From: Paraphaeosphaeria minitans
Taxonomy: Eukaryota > Ascomycota > Dothideomycetes > Pleosporales > Didymosphaeriaceae
DNA: 64,000 nt
Direction: 5' to 3'
NCBI GenBank assembly: GCA_015832175.1
Contig: WJXW01000012.1
Coordinates: 516,001 to 580,000, forward strand
The first letter of the stretch is position 1; the number at the start of each line of letters is the position of its first letter. Below the pieces are notes generated by a model. That model made no database searches, was not told the DNA's origin, and was given only the letters and a program-made list of their open reading frames with translations. A program made the position numbers and the translations under genes. Shown piece after piece: positions 10,968-23,065 of the stretch.

Positions 10968-12292
10968 TGTGTTGCGTTGAAAGTCGTGATGCAAAGAGAA
11001 TAGAAGGTGGAATGACCAAATGCGATGAAAGGAGAACTGCGGCCGATAGATGAGAAGGAAATTATTTGGAGGAATGGCAGCACTCAATTGTTGCAGGCTG
11101 GCCGCTGCGCGTCCTGAAATGTGGCGCGCACAGTCGATGGTGGAAGAGAAAAGAAGTGTAAGGTGAAGTGACAGAAGGTCAAGTCGAGAAGAGATGAACC
11201 GTGGTCTCGTCGCACGGTTAGCTAAGACCCAAAAATGCCGACAGGAACAAAAGGAACCGACACGCGACGGATACTAAGCCCACACGATGGCGCGTGATGG
11301 AAACAGCAAACGCTATTAAGTGATTGGAGGTGTAAGAGGAATGGCAGATCGGGCGCAAAGAATCCGGGCGCTAGACATCATTGACAATTTCAGCTCGGCT
11401 ATCAGAGTCAGGGCATATCAAGAAAGTGGCCACGCAGGCATTGAGCAAGTCTGATCAAGACTCTTGAATTCCTGTGATAGCGGTCGAATCATAGGTGAGG
11501 TGATGGGCAATTGGCTCTCCAGGACGCCATGGGCGACTTGTCGGTCGCTTCTTGCAATGTCGTTTTGCGTGCCTGCACCATACAGATGAGCCACGACACC
11601 AATTCGCCGCTACATGAACACGAGTAGCCTGAACCAAATTACGAACCCGAGTCTCCAGACCAATGCCGATGCTTGGTTATATTGTTGACGTGCTGAACTC
11701 AACATCTCTTTGCACTGATTTACACTGAAATTACACCAGGGAAGAGGAGTGCTAGCATCAAAATTTCACTTCAAGTTTGTGATCAAGTTGATCTTGACAA
11801 AACTATGCCTGGTCCGACGGACACACCGCAGTGGTCTTGACGATTTATATACAGAATCACGAAGCCAATCTTGCATGCTAACTCCCCTTTGCCGCACCCA
11901 GACCGATCGTACCGCAAACCCCCCCAAAGACGAAAGGGTATACAACCTCAGATGATTCCGACCAACCCAGAGAGAAACCGGTCCAAGTCTCCAAAGCGAG
12001 CCTGCACAAAATAACGCCGAAATACAGATGCTTGTCAAACCCATTCGTCTGACAGATCCATTTGGTCCATCGGGTATCAGACAAGATAAAAAGAGGTTGT
12101 AGGGATATTAAAATCAGGCATCCGAGGGAGTGATAGAATCGAAAGCCTGCGGGTGGTTGCTCTTGCGACAAGTTTGACAGCTAAATAATCGAACAGTAAA
12201 TGCGACGCCCCATGCACTCGTCTAGTGCTCTATGCTCGAATCGAAATAGAAGTGCATTGCGCAATGGCGATAGCACTGAATACGGCGTAAAG
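10968..12292. other. Spacer between AT-hook gene promoter and SPT7 3' end
   Basis: About 1.3 kb without supported coding sequence. The part near 10968 should be the AT-hook gene promoter, and the part near 12292 the SPT7 3' UTR. Small open frames lack recognisable domains. Confidence 0.5.
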
Positions 12293-15200
12293 TTACGCCG
12301 CGAGGATGCTTTCAGGACTTATCATCCCCACAGCACTGCCATCATCCTTCTCGGGCTCAGCGACGTTCTGGTTTTGGTTCTCTTTTTGGGGCATCTCAAG
12401 CTTGAGTTTGCCCACAGGCTTTCCGAGTCCTTTCATGAAGCTGCCGTGTGAGGAAGAATTGTGGTCGTTTCCGCCAGTCTCATCTTTCTCTTCATCCAAC
12501 TTTCGCTTTTTCCGTGCCATCTGTTGTTGTTCTCTCAATGGACGCTTACGAGGACTAGAAATCTTTCCGGTTGGGGGAAGGCGAGGCTTAGGGAAGCGCT
12601 GCTTAGGTGGCAAGTCCTCGTCCTCGACAAGTGACTGATTGTCGTTCTGGCGTAACTTAATAAGAAACCAGGAGCGCATGAGGCCGATCTGGTTGGTGAC
12701 GTTTTGCACGCTGACAGAGTCAAATTTGGCGGGCTCCTCCATGAGAGTACCAGTGGTGGCAATGTTGCTGGAAACATATTAGCTATCTTGCTGGTAAGTG
12801 TGAGTGTGCAGACATACTTGGTGTTCTGGGATTGGTATGCCTTGTGCATCCTGTTTTGCAACAAGTGCAATGGGACGCTGAACGCCACGCCGAATTCTTT
12901 GTCCAAGCCAAGCTCCTTGAAGCCGAAGAAGTCTTCGCCAATGTCCTCTGCAAAATCGCCGCCAACGAACTGTTCGCTACCGTCGTTGAAAGCGCCAGAC
13001 CCATCAGCTCCAGCGTTATCGAGAGCGGGCCGGAGAAGCTCAGCATAGTAAGAACGCATCCGATCATGCATGCCAGAAAGCTTGGACCCAAGTCGTTCGA
13101 CATCCTCCTTGACATATGTCTCCAAGCTCTCCAAATCAACACCGTTCACTTGCAGGGAGTGCATGATGGCTTCCTCTTGCGTGAACCGGGGGACCCAGTT
13201 TGCTGGTGTAACGTTCGCATCAGGTACTGTTACATCGGACTTCATCTTTGGCATTTCTCGATAAAGTCCGAAGCTTGCAACAAGCTTCTGGAAGAAGTCT
13301 CCGGCTATGTCAGTGATCGCATCCAAAGCCGACGGCTGAAATTCTTCGAACCCAGCATGGTAGAAGATTTTGCCAACACTTCGTTGCAAGGCTGCGCGAC
13401 AGACGTATGGGGCCATGACTGGCCCATCCTCTGACACAACCACCGGTTCAATATCAGCCTCGATGAAAGGGCGAGGATCGTACTTCTGGAACTGGTTCTG
13501 GTACATCTAGGGCGGTCAGCAGATTGTCTAGCAAGATAGAAGATCGTCGTACCTGAGATTGTAGCTGCATTTGTTTGACGATCCCAATTTTAGCACAGAT
13601 CTTTCTCGTTTCCTGCATCTGTCGCATATTGGACTCCATCTTCTTAGCCAACGCGCTGTCCGGCGCAGTGAACTGTCCGCTGGGGACGAGGCGCATGTAC
13701 TCTTCATGTTGTTGGATGACGTGTCCCTGAGAGTCCTCGATCCACTGCAGGCGTTCGTCCAGGTCTGGGATTGTACAAACAGGATCATAGTAATCTGGAA
13801 CCTGACGTTCCTCCTCTCCTGCGATGCCCTCGGCCAGACTTTGGCTAGTGGTAGTTTGCACGCCATCTTTGACATCCGCTAATGAAGCCGATGCACCTGA
13901 GATACCCTCCTCGATAGCCTGTTTACGATGACGTGCCCATCTCCTCATGCCCGCTTTGCTACGCATTATTGCAGGCTCATCTGGCTGCAGCTGGTCGTCC
14001 CGAAACAGTCGGTGCCGTTCGGCTGCAATAGTGGCTCTGTCCTTTTTGGTGACCTGCTTCCAAGTTTTGTACTCAAGATCATCCAGGTCAGCATCCTCTT
14101 CTGTGAAGCCACTGACCGAAGCACCCGTGCCATCGGCCTCAGAGACATCTGCCTGGCTGCCGTGAGCACCGCTGCGGAGCAAACCGTTGGGTCCAATGGG
14201 GGTCAGGGTTCCAGGTGGTGGGGTCGAGAAACCATTCACACTTCCCTCCATCTCTGAGTCTGCGCGCAGGAACTCGTTCTTCAGATTGGACACAGCGTGG
14301 TTCAAGGTAGGTACTGCTGGTTTACTTTCCTGGTCCGGTGTACCCTCCAGACCAGCTGGAGGTGCTTTTCTTGCAGCATTGCCGCCTTTCCCGCCCTTGC
14401 TCGGTGCTTTGCGTCCACGAGATGCCATAATCGGCTCCTCGTCCTCGCTATCATCAGCACCATCTGCGTCGGCGTCTCCATTGCGCATCCTGCGCTCCTC
14501 AGCCTCAACGTCTGCGCGATCGCGTACTGTAATGTCGGGAATCAGTGGCACAAGCTTCTCGGTCTCTTTTCGCATGTAGAGAGCTTTCTTGCGGAGGGGA
14601 TGGTCCGAAGCGGAGTTGTACTTCAGGCAGTTCGCCCAGATAAGCATGAGGTCGTCTACAAACTCTTTCTTTGACTTGTAAGCCAACTGCTTGAGCTTCT
14701 TCATCATGGTCCCGATGTCCATCGGTTGTTTAATCACATTGTAGTAGTCGGGCGCTTCTCTCTTATTCACGCGCTGCAGGAAAGGATTTGCGTGCTCGCC
14801 TGCTTTGAGCTCCATAATGACCTTTTCCATACTCTCATACAGCTCTTCCTGTCCAACACGATCTTCATTGGCCCACTTGCTGCGATTCTTCCGGACTTCG
14901 CTAATCAAGCTCCGTAGCTGGGTGTCGCTCGCTTTGACTTTGTCTCTTTCTGCATCTATACGCGCAATGAGATGCTTCAAGGTGAGACTGGACGCCCCCA
15001 AGTTGGTTGTGCTCAGCGTCCCTTGCTGTGGAGCGGTGCTTGCGCCTGGTGCGGGCGTGGCTGCAGATTGGCCAGACATCTCCGTCTCAACTTGCCGGTC
15101 AAGCTCATCGAGTTTCTGTTGTTCCAGCATGGCATCCCTGTCGCTTTCGAGTGTGTAGAACATGGTGTGAAAGCTGCGCTTGGCCGCTTCCTCGTCGGCT

Positions 15201-15787
15201 TCCTTGTCTTGCTGCAGCTTCTTGCGCAAATCGTCGGCTGATTTGGGTTGTTCGGCGCTCGGGGCGGCGATGGACTCGATGCCCAGTTTGCTCGACAGCG
15301 AGGATATCTGAAGGCTTGGCGCGTCGATGGAAGGGCAGCCGATGCCGTTCGGGGCGCTCTTCGCAAGGAGCGGCGAGGTGCAGGTATCATCTTCTTCATC
15401 GGCGTCATCATCGTCCCCGTAGTCATCTTCGTCAATTGTCCGGGCGGCTTTCTTGGGTGTCGCGGTCGGGCGCGCGTCATGTGCTGCGGGCGCATCCATC
15501 GCAGGCTGGTCAGCTGTTTGGGCGGCCTCTCCATCATCTCCATCGTGTTGATGATCGCCCCCCAGCAGAGCGGTGATGCGCGCTTCGGTGCGCAGATAGT
15601 TCTCCCGCCAGCGCGCGACACGGGGGTCATCCTCGGCCGCAGTCTCCAGCCCCTCCGCCAGATTGTTATTGTGAGAACCGTTGGACATGGCCTCATCGCT
15701 CATCGAAGCATTGGGCGTACGCAGGCGGGGCACGTTCGGGAGGGGGCGTGCATAGTTCTGGCGGTCGCGCGAGGAAGGTAGAGACAT
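12293..15787 (-). CDS. SPT7: SAGA complex subunit Spt7 (bromodomain and histone fold)
   Basis: Spt7 is a structural subunit of the SAGA histone acetyltransferase coactivator. Exons 13553-15787, 12818-13506 and 12293-12767 (introns of 46 and 50 bp) give 1132 aa. After an acidic, disordered N-terminus, a bromodomain lies at about residues 315-410, with the fold's characteristic [20 protein letters not shown] and PMDIGTM. A central low-complexity region follows, with the [12 protein letters not shown] linker. After residue about 745 comes a bromodomain-associated histone fold ([20 protein letters not shown], then [17 protein letters not shown]), the module that pairs with a TAF10-type partner. 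The basic C-terminal tail ([17 protein letters not shown]) looks like a nuclear localisation signal. The order bromodomain then histone fold fits Spt7 rather than other bromodomain proteins. Confidence 0.92.
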
Positions 15788-17409
15788 GAGGCCGGGTTGG
15801 CTGTGGGGAGGCTTGGCACGAGCAATCAGGATGGCCGCAACCTCCGCTCTGCGACCTCGTACAGATGTCGCGGCGAGGTAAAAGCAAGCATGGAAGAAGC
15901 TCGGCGATATTTGAGATGGGGACCGATGGTTTTGTGATGAAAAATTACGTTGGGCGTTGGCCTGAAGGGCCGCGGTGTCTGTCGTCGTTGTTGCGGAGCA
16001 GGTGCGGGTGGAGGAGGTGCTCCTGCTTCGTTCGAATTAGGTTACGGCCTACTCCCAAATGGGCGGCGGGCGCCCCAAGCCTAGCGCCATTTTCGCTACC
16101 CCAATATCAACGGCTTCGCCGCGTCTTCCATATTGTCTGTCGTTCTATGGTAAATGTTTGTGTTCCGCCTACGTATTGTGTTCAACTGTCTCCACTCAAT
16201 CCGCTGTCGTATAATGGCCTTGTCTCCGTGGTGGGCTCTTGCGATGCGATCAAGGACACCCGCCATAGCCTTGCAATTATACCATAAAAGATGCGGCTTT
16301 AGCATGCAAAGTGCTCACTGCGGAGATAGAACAGTGCGTTGTTATGGTAGACAATATATGAGGTTTTATACTCGACGAATTAAACTGATCTCGTCTGGCC
16401 GCTCCTCTGAGATTGTTGCGCACCGAAGACTAACGCACAGGACGATTGGAACAAGCTGTATAGTATCTGCATTGCACTCTCTTATACTCAAAATAGCAAA
16501 CTGGGGAGAAATGCGACAAATATCACATATACCCCATGTTATGATATTTTTCTAGCATCAAATAATAACGGGCACTTCACCAAATTTGGTAGCATTTGAG
16601 CAGACATGGCGAGCGTAAATTCAAACCTATATCTTCTCTTTTGGCTGGCAATTCGATACTACACACTCGACCACCTAGGTACATACAGGTGATCTACCCT
16701 CAGGTATGAGGCGTGCTTGAGCTTCAAAAGTCTTGGGCAAATACCAACTGCTGAGGAGCCGCAAGTGCAGGTACCACTCCATGGTGCACAGGGATCGATA
16801 CAAAGGATGGATACAAGCGCGCACCTCACCCTGTAGTAAGATATTCTATTATGTATCTGTGAATTTATCGTATGATAAGATGGCGTGGAAATTCACAACA
16901 AGGTCGTCTCAAGCATTGCTATCTTGTAGGTACTATCGGCCATCGTGATGCGTCTGCGGAATCGTTACCACTTGCGCAAATCTATCTCTTTCTTCTGTCT
17001 TGACAAACAAGGATGCCCTCAGACGCACGCGCGGTGGATTGCGTCGCCTGAAACAAGTCCGACTTGTCTTTGGTTTGCTTGCAGGAGCACCCTAAGCCGC
17101 TTCCACATACCGTGGGAACCCTGTCGGGCACAAAAATATCCTCAAAACATCTCCAAGACGAGACTAGTCGGAATTTCAATATATTCCATGATCGACGCCC
17201 CAATGTTCGCTTCGGTATCTCCACCACGTTGTGCCTGCTCGCGTGCATACGTCGTCCGCCAAAACAGGTATAGCGCGCCTTCCAACACAGATTGGCGGCA
17301 AGAGCTCCACGTCCACGAAATACGCTGGCCGATCGCAGCCGAGTCACCTCCTACACGCGCCGCTATACTATGCTACTGTCGTCCCGGTAGCCTGAATCGA
17401 TTCCCAAAC
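15788..17409. promoter_or_regulatory. Divergent promoter region SPT7 / VanZ-like gene
   Basis: This 1.6-kb interval separates two divergent starts. The part from about 16300 to 17000 is AT-rich. No gene, repeat family or transposon signature can be supported. Confidence 0.45.
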
Positions 17410-18310
17410 ATGATGCGGATACGAAAGCCGTTTGCAGGTACGTGCATGCCGTCATAGCTGGCGGAGCTGCGCCGTCTGCCCTGCCTGAGGGGATAGCTGC
17501 AGGCCGTGGAACCATCCAGACACAAGCAACTCCTGGAGCTTTCCCAATCTGTATACTCCAGGACAGGTTGACCTGCCCAAAGAGCTCTACACACCCTACT
17601 GCGCAACACCAGCACCTGCGCTGTCGGAGCGGAGGCGTCAACCACAGTCCACGGCGATGCAGCACAGCTGACACACCGCCAGGTGCCTTCGCAGCCCTCA
17701 TCTTCATCTCCGCCGCGGGCGGCTTCGCACCGCCAGAATATAACGTCACGCCCGCGTACAAGCAATCCGACAAAGCGCTACACTTCGTCGCCTTCTTCCT
17801 GCTGACGCTGACGTTTTATTGGATTCTCGAGACATCCCGCCGGAAAGTGATACACCTCACGCTCCTCATTGTCACGCTTGGGCTTGGGGTTGCGAGCGAA
17901 GTTGTGCAGGGGTTGTTACCTGTAAGCATATATTGTCGACGGTTTAGGCTGGGCTAGGCTGACAATTGCAGATCGACCGCCAATTCGATTACTTTGACAT
18001 CGTTGCGAATGTGCTGGGTTCGTTGACCGCGCTTGGGATGTGCAATTGGTACCATAAGCGCATGCTGGAGCGGAAGCGCGCTGCGCGGGGCTATGGTGCG
18101 GTTGCGGGTGATGATCACGATGTGGACATCGAACTTGGGGAGTCACGCGTCGAGGATGGGCAGGAGTCTGGCGTTGTCAGGCCGAACGTGGATCGGGAAT
18201 TGGACAACTGGGACGAAAATGCGGAGGATTGGGAGACTACCGAGCCGGGCGATGCGATGAGTGGACAGGCTGAGGGAGGTGATTTGGGTGATACTAAGCG
18301 GGCTGATTGA
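17410..18310 (+). CDS. VanZ-like membrane protein
   Basis: Three exons (17410-17437, 17683-17921, 17972-18310) encode 201 aa. The first intron is long (245 bp) and the first exon encodes only MMRIRKPFA. Hydrophobic segments follow: [13 protein letters not shown], then [31 protein letters not shown] and [13 protein letters not shown]. The arrangement [11 protein letters not shown] ... [24 protein letters not shown] matches the VanZ-like domain (the conserved K-x-x-HF and R-x-F-x-x-x-D-x-x-AN-x-x-G pattern). The C-terminal 70 residues are acidic and soluble. VanZ is named for a bacterial teicoplanin-resistance gene, but fungal members have no established function, so none is claimed. It is read from its own promoter opposite SPT7. 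Confidence 0.85.
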
Positions 18311-18727
18311 AGAGTGCATCTGTGAAGCTGCCTGTACGATCGTTACGATGATATGGCGGGTAAGGCATCTTGGATACCATTACGGTTGTAAGACGGATGT
18401 ATTGGACAATCACAATACGGGCGATGTAGGCAAGGTTACACTGAAGATCCACCGGAGAGTGCAGTCGTCGTGGAATCAGCGCAACCACCATAGACATCAC
18501 AATGGAACCGGGAAAAAGATTGACGCAGATCGAGTCGGATATTCGTTCTACAAGCTCGTAGCTAGCCCTCGGCGCTCTCGCGACCTGTTGCAGCAAGCTC
18601 TTGCCCTAATCATCATATTGGCCTGCCTAACCTCCATTGAATCATGCATGATATCCAGTATGACACCCATTGAACCGTACCATGCGCCATGAGTTCGTCA
18701 ACACACAACCGATCACTCTTGGATCGA
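18311..18727. other. Convergent 3' spacer, VanZ-like / RPS26
   Basis: This short region holds the 3' ends of two converging genes. Nothing else is seen. Confidence 0.5.
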
Positions 18728-19288
18728 TTATGCGGTGGTCTGCTTGGGGGCAGCCTGGTTGGGGTTCACCTTCTTTCCGTCCTTGTTGTACCTAACGCGC
18801 GGCGGGGGAGCACGGTTGCGGCGACCCTCCCTTGAGCGGACACTGTGTATGGGTTAGAACTTTCTGGCCTTCCTGGGTCCTCTTCTCAATCGTGACATAC
18901 CGGACGATCTTGCCGTGGATAGCGCAGGAAACGCAGTACTGGAGCTTCAAGTACATCTTGGGAACAGTGTACTCGGGGAAGACAGAGGCATCGGAGATAT
19001 CACCTGCGTGGTCAGGTCAGCCCATTGTTCCTCCCAAGCCCAATTTCGTTCGTGGTGTGCGAGGCGGTGGCGGTGACGTACGGATGGCGGCAGACTCAAC
19101 CATGTTGCGGATGGTGAACCTCTTGATTGCCTTGTCCTTGGGGGTGCATCGGGAGCAGTTGGAGCAACGGATGGGCTTGACGTGGCCGCGGCCGTTCTTA
19201 TTGCGACCGCTGGGAGCTGTTAGTCGTGCGTGGCCGCGGGAGTGTAGATTTCGATATGTGCGTACTTGGATGCTCGCTTCTTGACCAT
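18728..19288 (-). CDS. RPS26: 40S ribosomal protein eS26
   Basis: eS26 is a small-subunit ribosomal protein near the mRNA exit channel. The four exons 19266-19288, 19082-19209, 18901-19003 and 18728-18842 close in frame to 122 aa, the usual length. The N-terminus [19 protein letters not shown] and the zinc-binding cysteines (RCSNCSRC, then QYCVSC) are diagnostic, as are the [17 protein letters not shown] segment and the PPPRVRY tail. The first coding exon is only 23 nt, a common arrangement in fungal ribosomal-protein genes. No individual open frame was long enough to reveal this gene; it is seen only by joining exons. Confidence 0.96.
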
Positions 19289-19894
19289 GATGGGCTGATT
19301 CTGGGACGGGTTAACAAAGAGCTATATCGGACCCGTGGGTGTGAGTGCGCACCAAAGATGTATGATCTAGAGTCAGCGGGGTGAGTTGTCGAGGTGGTTG
19401 TCGTTTGGTGCGCGGCGTAGACCACGCAGTCCAAATCACTGTGTGGACTAGCTTAGCGAGAGCCGTCAAGATGGGTTTAGCTCTCCAATGCTTCCGAGGT
19501 TCCTCCGCATCTGATAAGATCGCTAGTCACTTTGACATTGTGCCTCTCAGAAGCCCCGGTCAATCTCTACCTAGACGTGCGCATTGTTCGGACGCACTTG
19601 TTTGCCATCAATAACAGTCTTGCAGTCACAACTTTACACCTGTCAGTTTCCGGCTGTTGCGATTCGCCCGCGCCTGGTGTCATCGCGGCTGTCCTTGTGA
19701 CCCCAGCGACGACTCCGGAGGCGCTTGGCCCAATTCAGCGTGGTTTGTTGTTTATTGGCCGCTCAGATGTTGCTAGGGTCTCTCGCCCTCTTCTGTCCCT
19801 GTCATCCAACTCCCATAAGATACACTCTTACTGGGCCCACGCTTCTCTCTGTTCATACCCTGACCGATAGTGAGACCGCCATCCACTCACAATC
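19289..19894. promoter_or_regulatory. Divergent promoter region RPS26 / CBS-PB1 gene
   Basis: About 600 bp between two divergent start codons. No specific element could be assigned. Confidence 0.45.
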
Positions 19895-22017
19895 ATGTCT
19901 CACACCGGCACCATGAGGGGAACCCCTAAGAACCGTCCGAAGAACCAGAACATTGCGCACTTCGCCGAAAGTCCCACGCCCTCCAGCATCCCCCGGCCAT
20001 CCCTTGAGCACCACATCTCCCAGAGCGATGCGGGCACTTCGACCCTTAGTGCCAGTCGGGCGAAGCAGACAAAGAGAGACGAGGTACGCGCTGTGGACGC
20101 CTCCTGAACAGGAGTCGGACGCATGCTAACAATGGCAGGCAATTCGCCGCAAGATCGACGCGGACTTGAGCAAGAAGAAGAACCTTGGAGGACGTGTACG
20201 CACGTCTAAGAAAGCTCCCCCGGGCACTGTTCTCGCTCTCAAACCGAGTCAGGCCCTGCAAATTAAGCCCAACACAACCGTCGCCGAAGCCGCCCAGTTG
20301 ATGGCAGCGAAGAGGGAGGATTGCGTTCTTGTTACTGACGATGATGACCGTATTGCTGGAATCTTTACCGCAAAGGACCTGGCCTTCCGTGTCGTTGGCC
20401 AAGGTATCAAGGCTTCGAGCATCACCATCGAGGAGATCATGACCAAGAACCCGCTCTGCGCGAAGACGGACACCAGTGCTACGGATGCTTTGGATCTCAT
20501 GGTTCGGAAAGGCTTCCGCCATCTTCCTGTCATGGACGAAAACCATGACATTTCCGGTATTCTGGACATCACAAAGTGTTTCTACGACGCAATGGAAAAG
20601 CTCGAACGCGCCTACAGCTCATCGCGAAAACTGTACGATGCTTTGGAGGGTGTACAAGCGGAGATGGGCTCCAGCCAGCCGCAGCAGATCATTCAGTACG
20701 TGGAAGCTATCAGACAGAAAATGTCTGGTCCTACGCTTGAGTCAGTTCTCAACGGGCTGCCACCGACAACTGTTTCGGTACGAACGTCGGTCAAGGAGGC
20801 TGCTACTCTCATGAAGGAGAACCATACGACTGCCGTATTGGTGCAGGACCAAGGTCAAATCACTGGTATCTTTACTAGTAAAGATGTAGTCCTGCGCGTC
20901 ATCGCCGCCGGGCTTGACCCTGCGACCTGCAGTGTTGTGCGTGTCATGACGCCCCACCCCGACTTTGCGCCAATGGACATGAGCATCCAGGCAGCGCTCC
21001 GAAAGATGCACGATGGTCACTACTTGAACCTGCCGGTTATGAGCGATGCAGGAGAGATTGTTGGCATGGTCGATGTTTTGAAGTTGACCTATGCTACTCT
21101 AGACCAAGTAAGTCCGGCGTCGACCTTGGACGAAGATTATCTAACATTTTCAGATCAATAACATCAGCACCCAAGATGGTGAAGGTCCAGCCTGGAACAA
21201 ATTCTGGTTGTCGCTCGAGAATGAGACAGAATCGATGATGTCGGGCGAGGGGCGCAGCGCAATGGCACCTGGCACGCCCGACCATCGCTCAATGGTGTCT
21301 CATGACATGCACCGACCCCACCTTGCGGATCGTGGAGACAGTGTACTTCCGAACGACTCTGCATCGCATGTGGGGAACTCGCCGGACGCTTCTGCCTTAG
21401 GTGGCGCATCGCACCCTCTCCTTGAAGACACCCCTTTCGCATTCAAGTTCAAGGCTCCGAGCGGCCGTGTCCACCGTCTGCAGGTAATTTCATCTGCTGG
21501 AATCGAGGAACTCATTGCCCACGTAGCCGCAAAACTTGGATCGGAAGACCTCGACGCTCTCGGCGGCGCTCCTACCTTTGAGGACGGAAAGATATCCAAG
21601 TCTGGGTTCGCGCTTAGCTACCTTGACAACGAAGGTGATACTGTGTCTATCACGACTAATGAGGACCTGGTCGAGGCAATCAGTCTCTCTCGTTTAGCAC
21701 ACCGAGAGAAGGTTGACCTTTTCGTTCATGACCCGAAGGACCCGCCTCTACCTGCTACTGTTGAGCCTCAGCCCGCTCTACCTAAACCCGTCACTCCTGC
21801 CGAGTCCGTTCTGCAGGAACGCAAGCAATTTTTCGCGGAAAACGAGGAAGAGCAACCACGTCAGGTTCGACGTCAACCCACGACCGGCAAGCAGGAAACG
21901 CCAGAGCTCATCACCGGTGTTCCCAATGAGTTCCTACTTCCAGGTGCGATTGCTGGCCTGGCTGTCGTAATCATCGCTGTGTTCGCGCTCGGCAGGGCGT
22001 CTGGATCGAATCGATAG
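19895..22017 (+). CDS. CBS- and PB1-domain protein with C-terminal membrane anchor
   Basis: Exons 19895-20083, 20139-21107 and 21154-22017 give 673 aa. Four CBS motifs form two Bateman modules at about 98-215 and 268-386; signatures such as DRIAGIFTAKDLAFRV and GQITGIFTSKDVVLRV repeat. Bateman modules usually bind adenine nucleotides. A PB1 domain begins at about residue 480 (FAFKFKAPSGRVHRLQV) and includes an OPCA-like acidic stretch (YLDNEGDTVSITTNEDL). A hydrophobic segment at the extreme C-terminus (GAIAGLAVVIIAVFALG) makes it a tail-anchored protein. The architecture equals the fungal CBS/PB1 family typified by fission yeast Mug70. Its molecular role is not established; nucleotide sensing coupled to PB1 assembly at a membrane is inference. 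Confidence 0.9.
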
Positions 22018-23065
22018 AGGCTTGGAAGAGGTCGATGTCTGCTCTTTAGATGCGCATGAGCGCGTCGGTCGTTGCTTTAGTTTTTGTGCTTGATATCCCT
22101 GATGCATGATTCTGTAGAGTAGCTCTGTACTCGAGGAAGGGGTAGTTTGTAAAGGTCTATTCGAATGTAATTATTTTAGTTTATTATCAGCACAAAATAG
22201 TCTGCTACATTTAATCAAGGTTGTGAAAGTGTCCGATGCATCATCCTGGACTGCAAAGTATCGAAACATGTCCGACCCTACGCAGATCAACAGGGCCAAG
22301 ATCGTGACGGTCGTATATACCTCAAAACCTTGCTCGTTACTGGGTAATGCAAAATGGTAGATATTCTAGAGTCACATTGACTTATGTTAGTGTTGTCACC
22401 CCAAGCTCGCCAAGCCGCACCAGCAACAACCTCCTCACACCACCATACGGCATGATTCCCCCCAAGCGACCGCTCGCTTGCGCCGTACACGCGACGGACC
22501 CCCGATGTGCTCGAATGCTCTTTTGCGCGCTGCACACCGCCGTCACGACCCTGCCAAGGCCGACCGGGGAACCTTTCTGGAAGACTTTTACGTGAAATGT
22601 GGATCGCGGAACGTCTCGGTTCCCTCCCGTCACGATACTATTACTCACTCCGACCCACTCGCCTCATCTCAGCACCTCACTCCGACCTTCCAGCAACATT
22701 GGCAAGGTCGTTGAGATGGCTATCGTCGGTATACGGGTAGGCAGAGTCTAAAGATGACAGTGTGGCTTCGAGCCAATCCCCCGCACCATGCACTCCGCAT
22801 TGGCGAGTTTCTAAGTTTTGTTCCAGGATCAGGCCGAGGGCACGATGCTTGGAACGGAGATGCGAAGCGGCGAGATCTTCAAATATGAACAAGAGACTAA
22901 CGGAGCGTGCACGGATAAGGTAGACCATGAAGAGCTTGAGGCCGATATAGGAGGGAGACTGTCACATCATGCATCATGCTATATAGAAGTGCCGCTCATT
23001 CTTGCTTTGAAGGCTTCGTCTCGACCTTTGGCATACTCCCGGCGACATCTTTTGCGAACGCTACC
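22018..23065. other. Spacer upstream of the amino-acid transporter
   Basis: This tandem-gene spacer should contain the 3' UTR of the CBS/PB1 gene and the transporter promoter. An in-frame ATG at 22976 would extend the transporter by 30 residues. No other feature is seen. Confidence 0.45.

Noticed and set aside
16945..17457. 170-codon frame running into the first exon of the VanZ-like gene
   Set aside because: Composition is erratic (many Cys, Arg, Ser), and a short N-terminus fits the membrane protein better.
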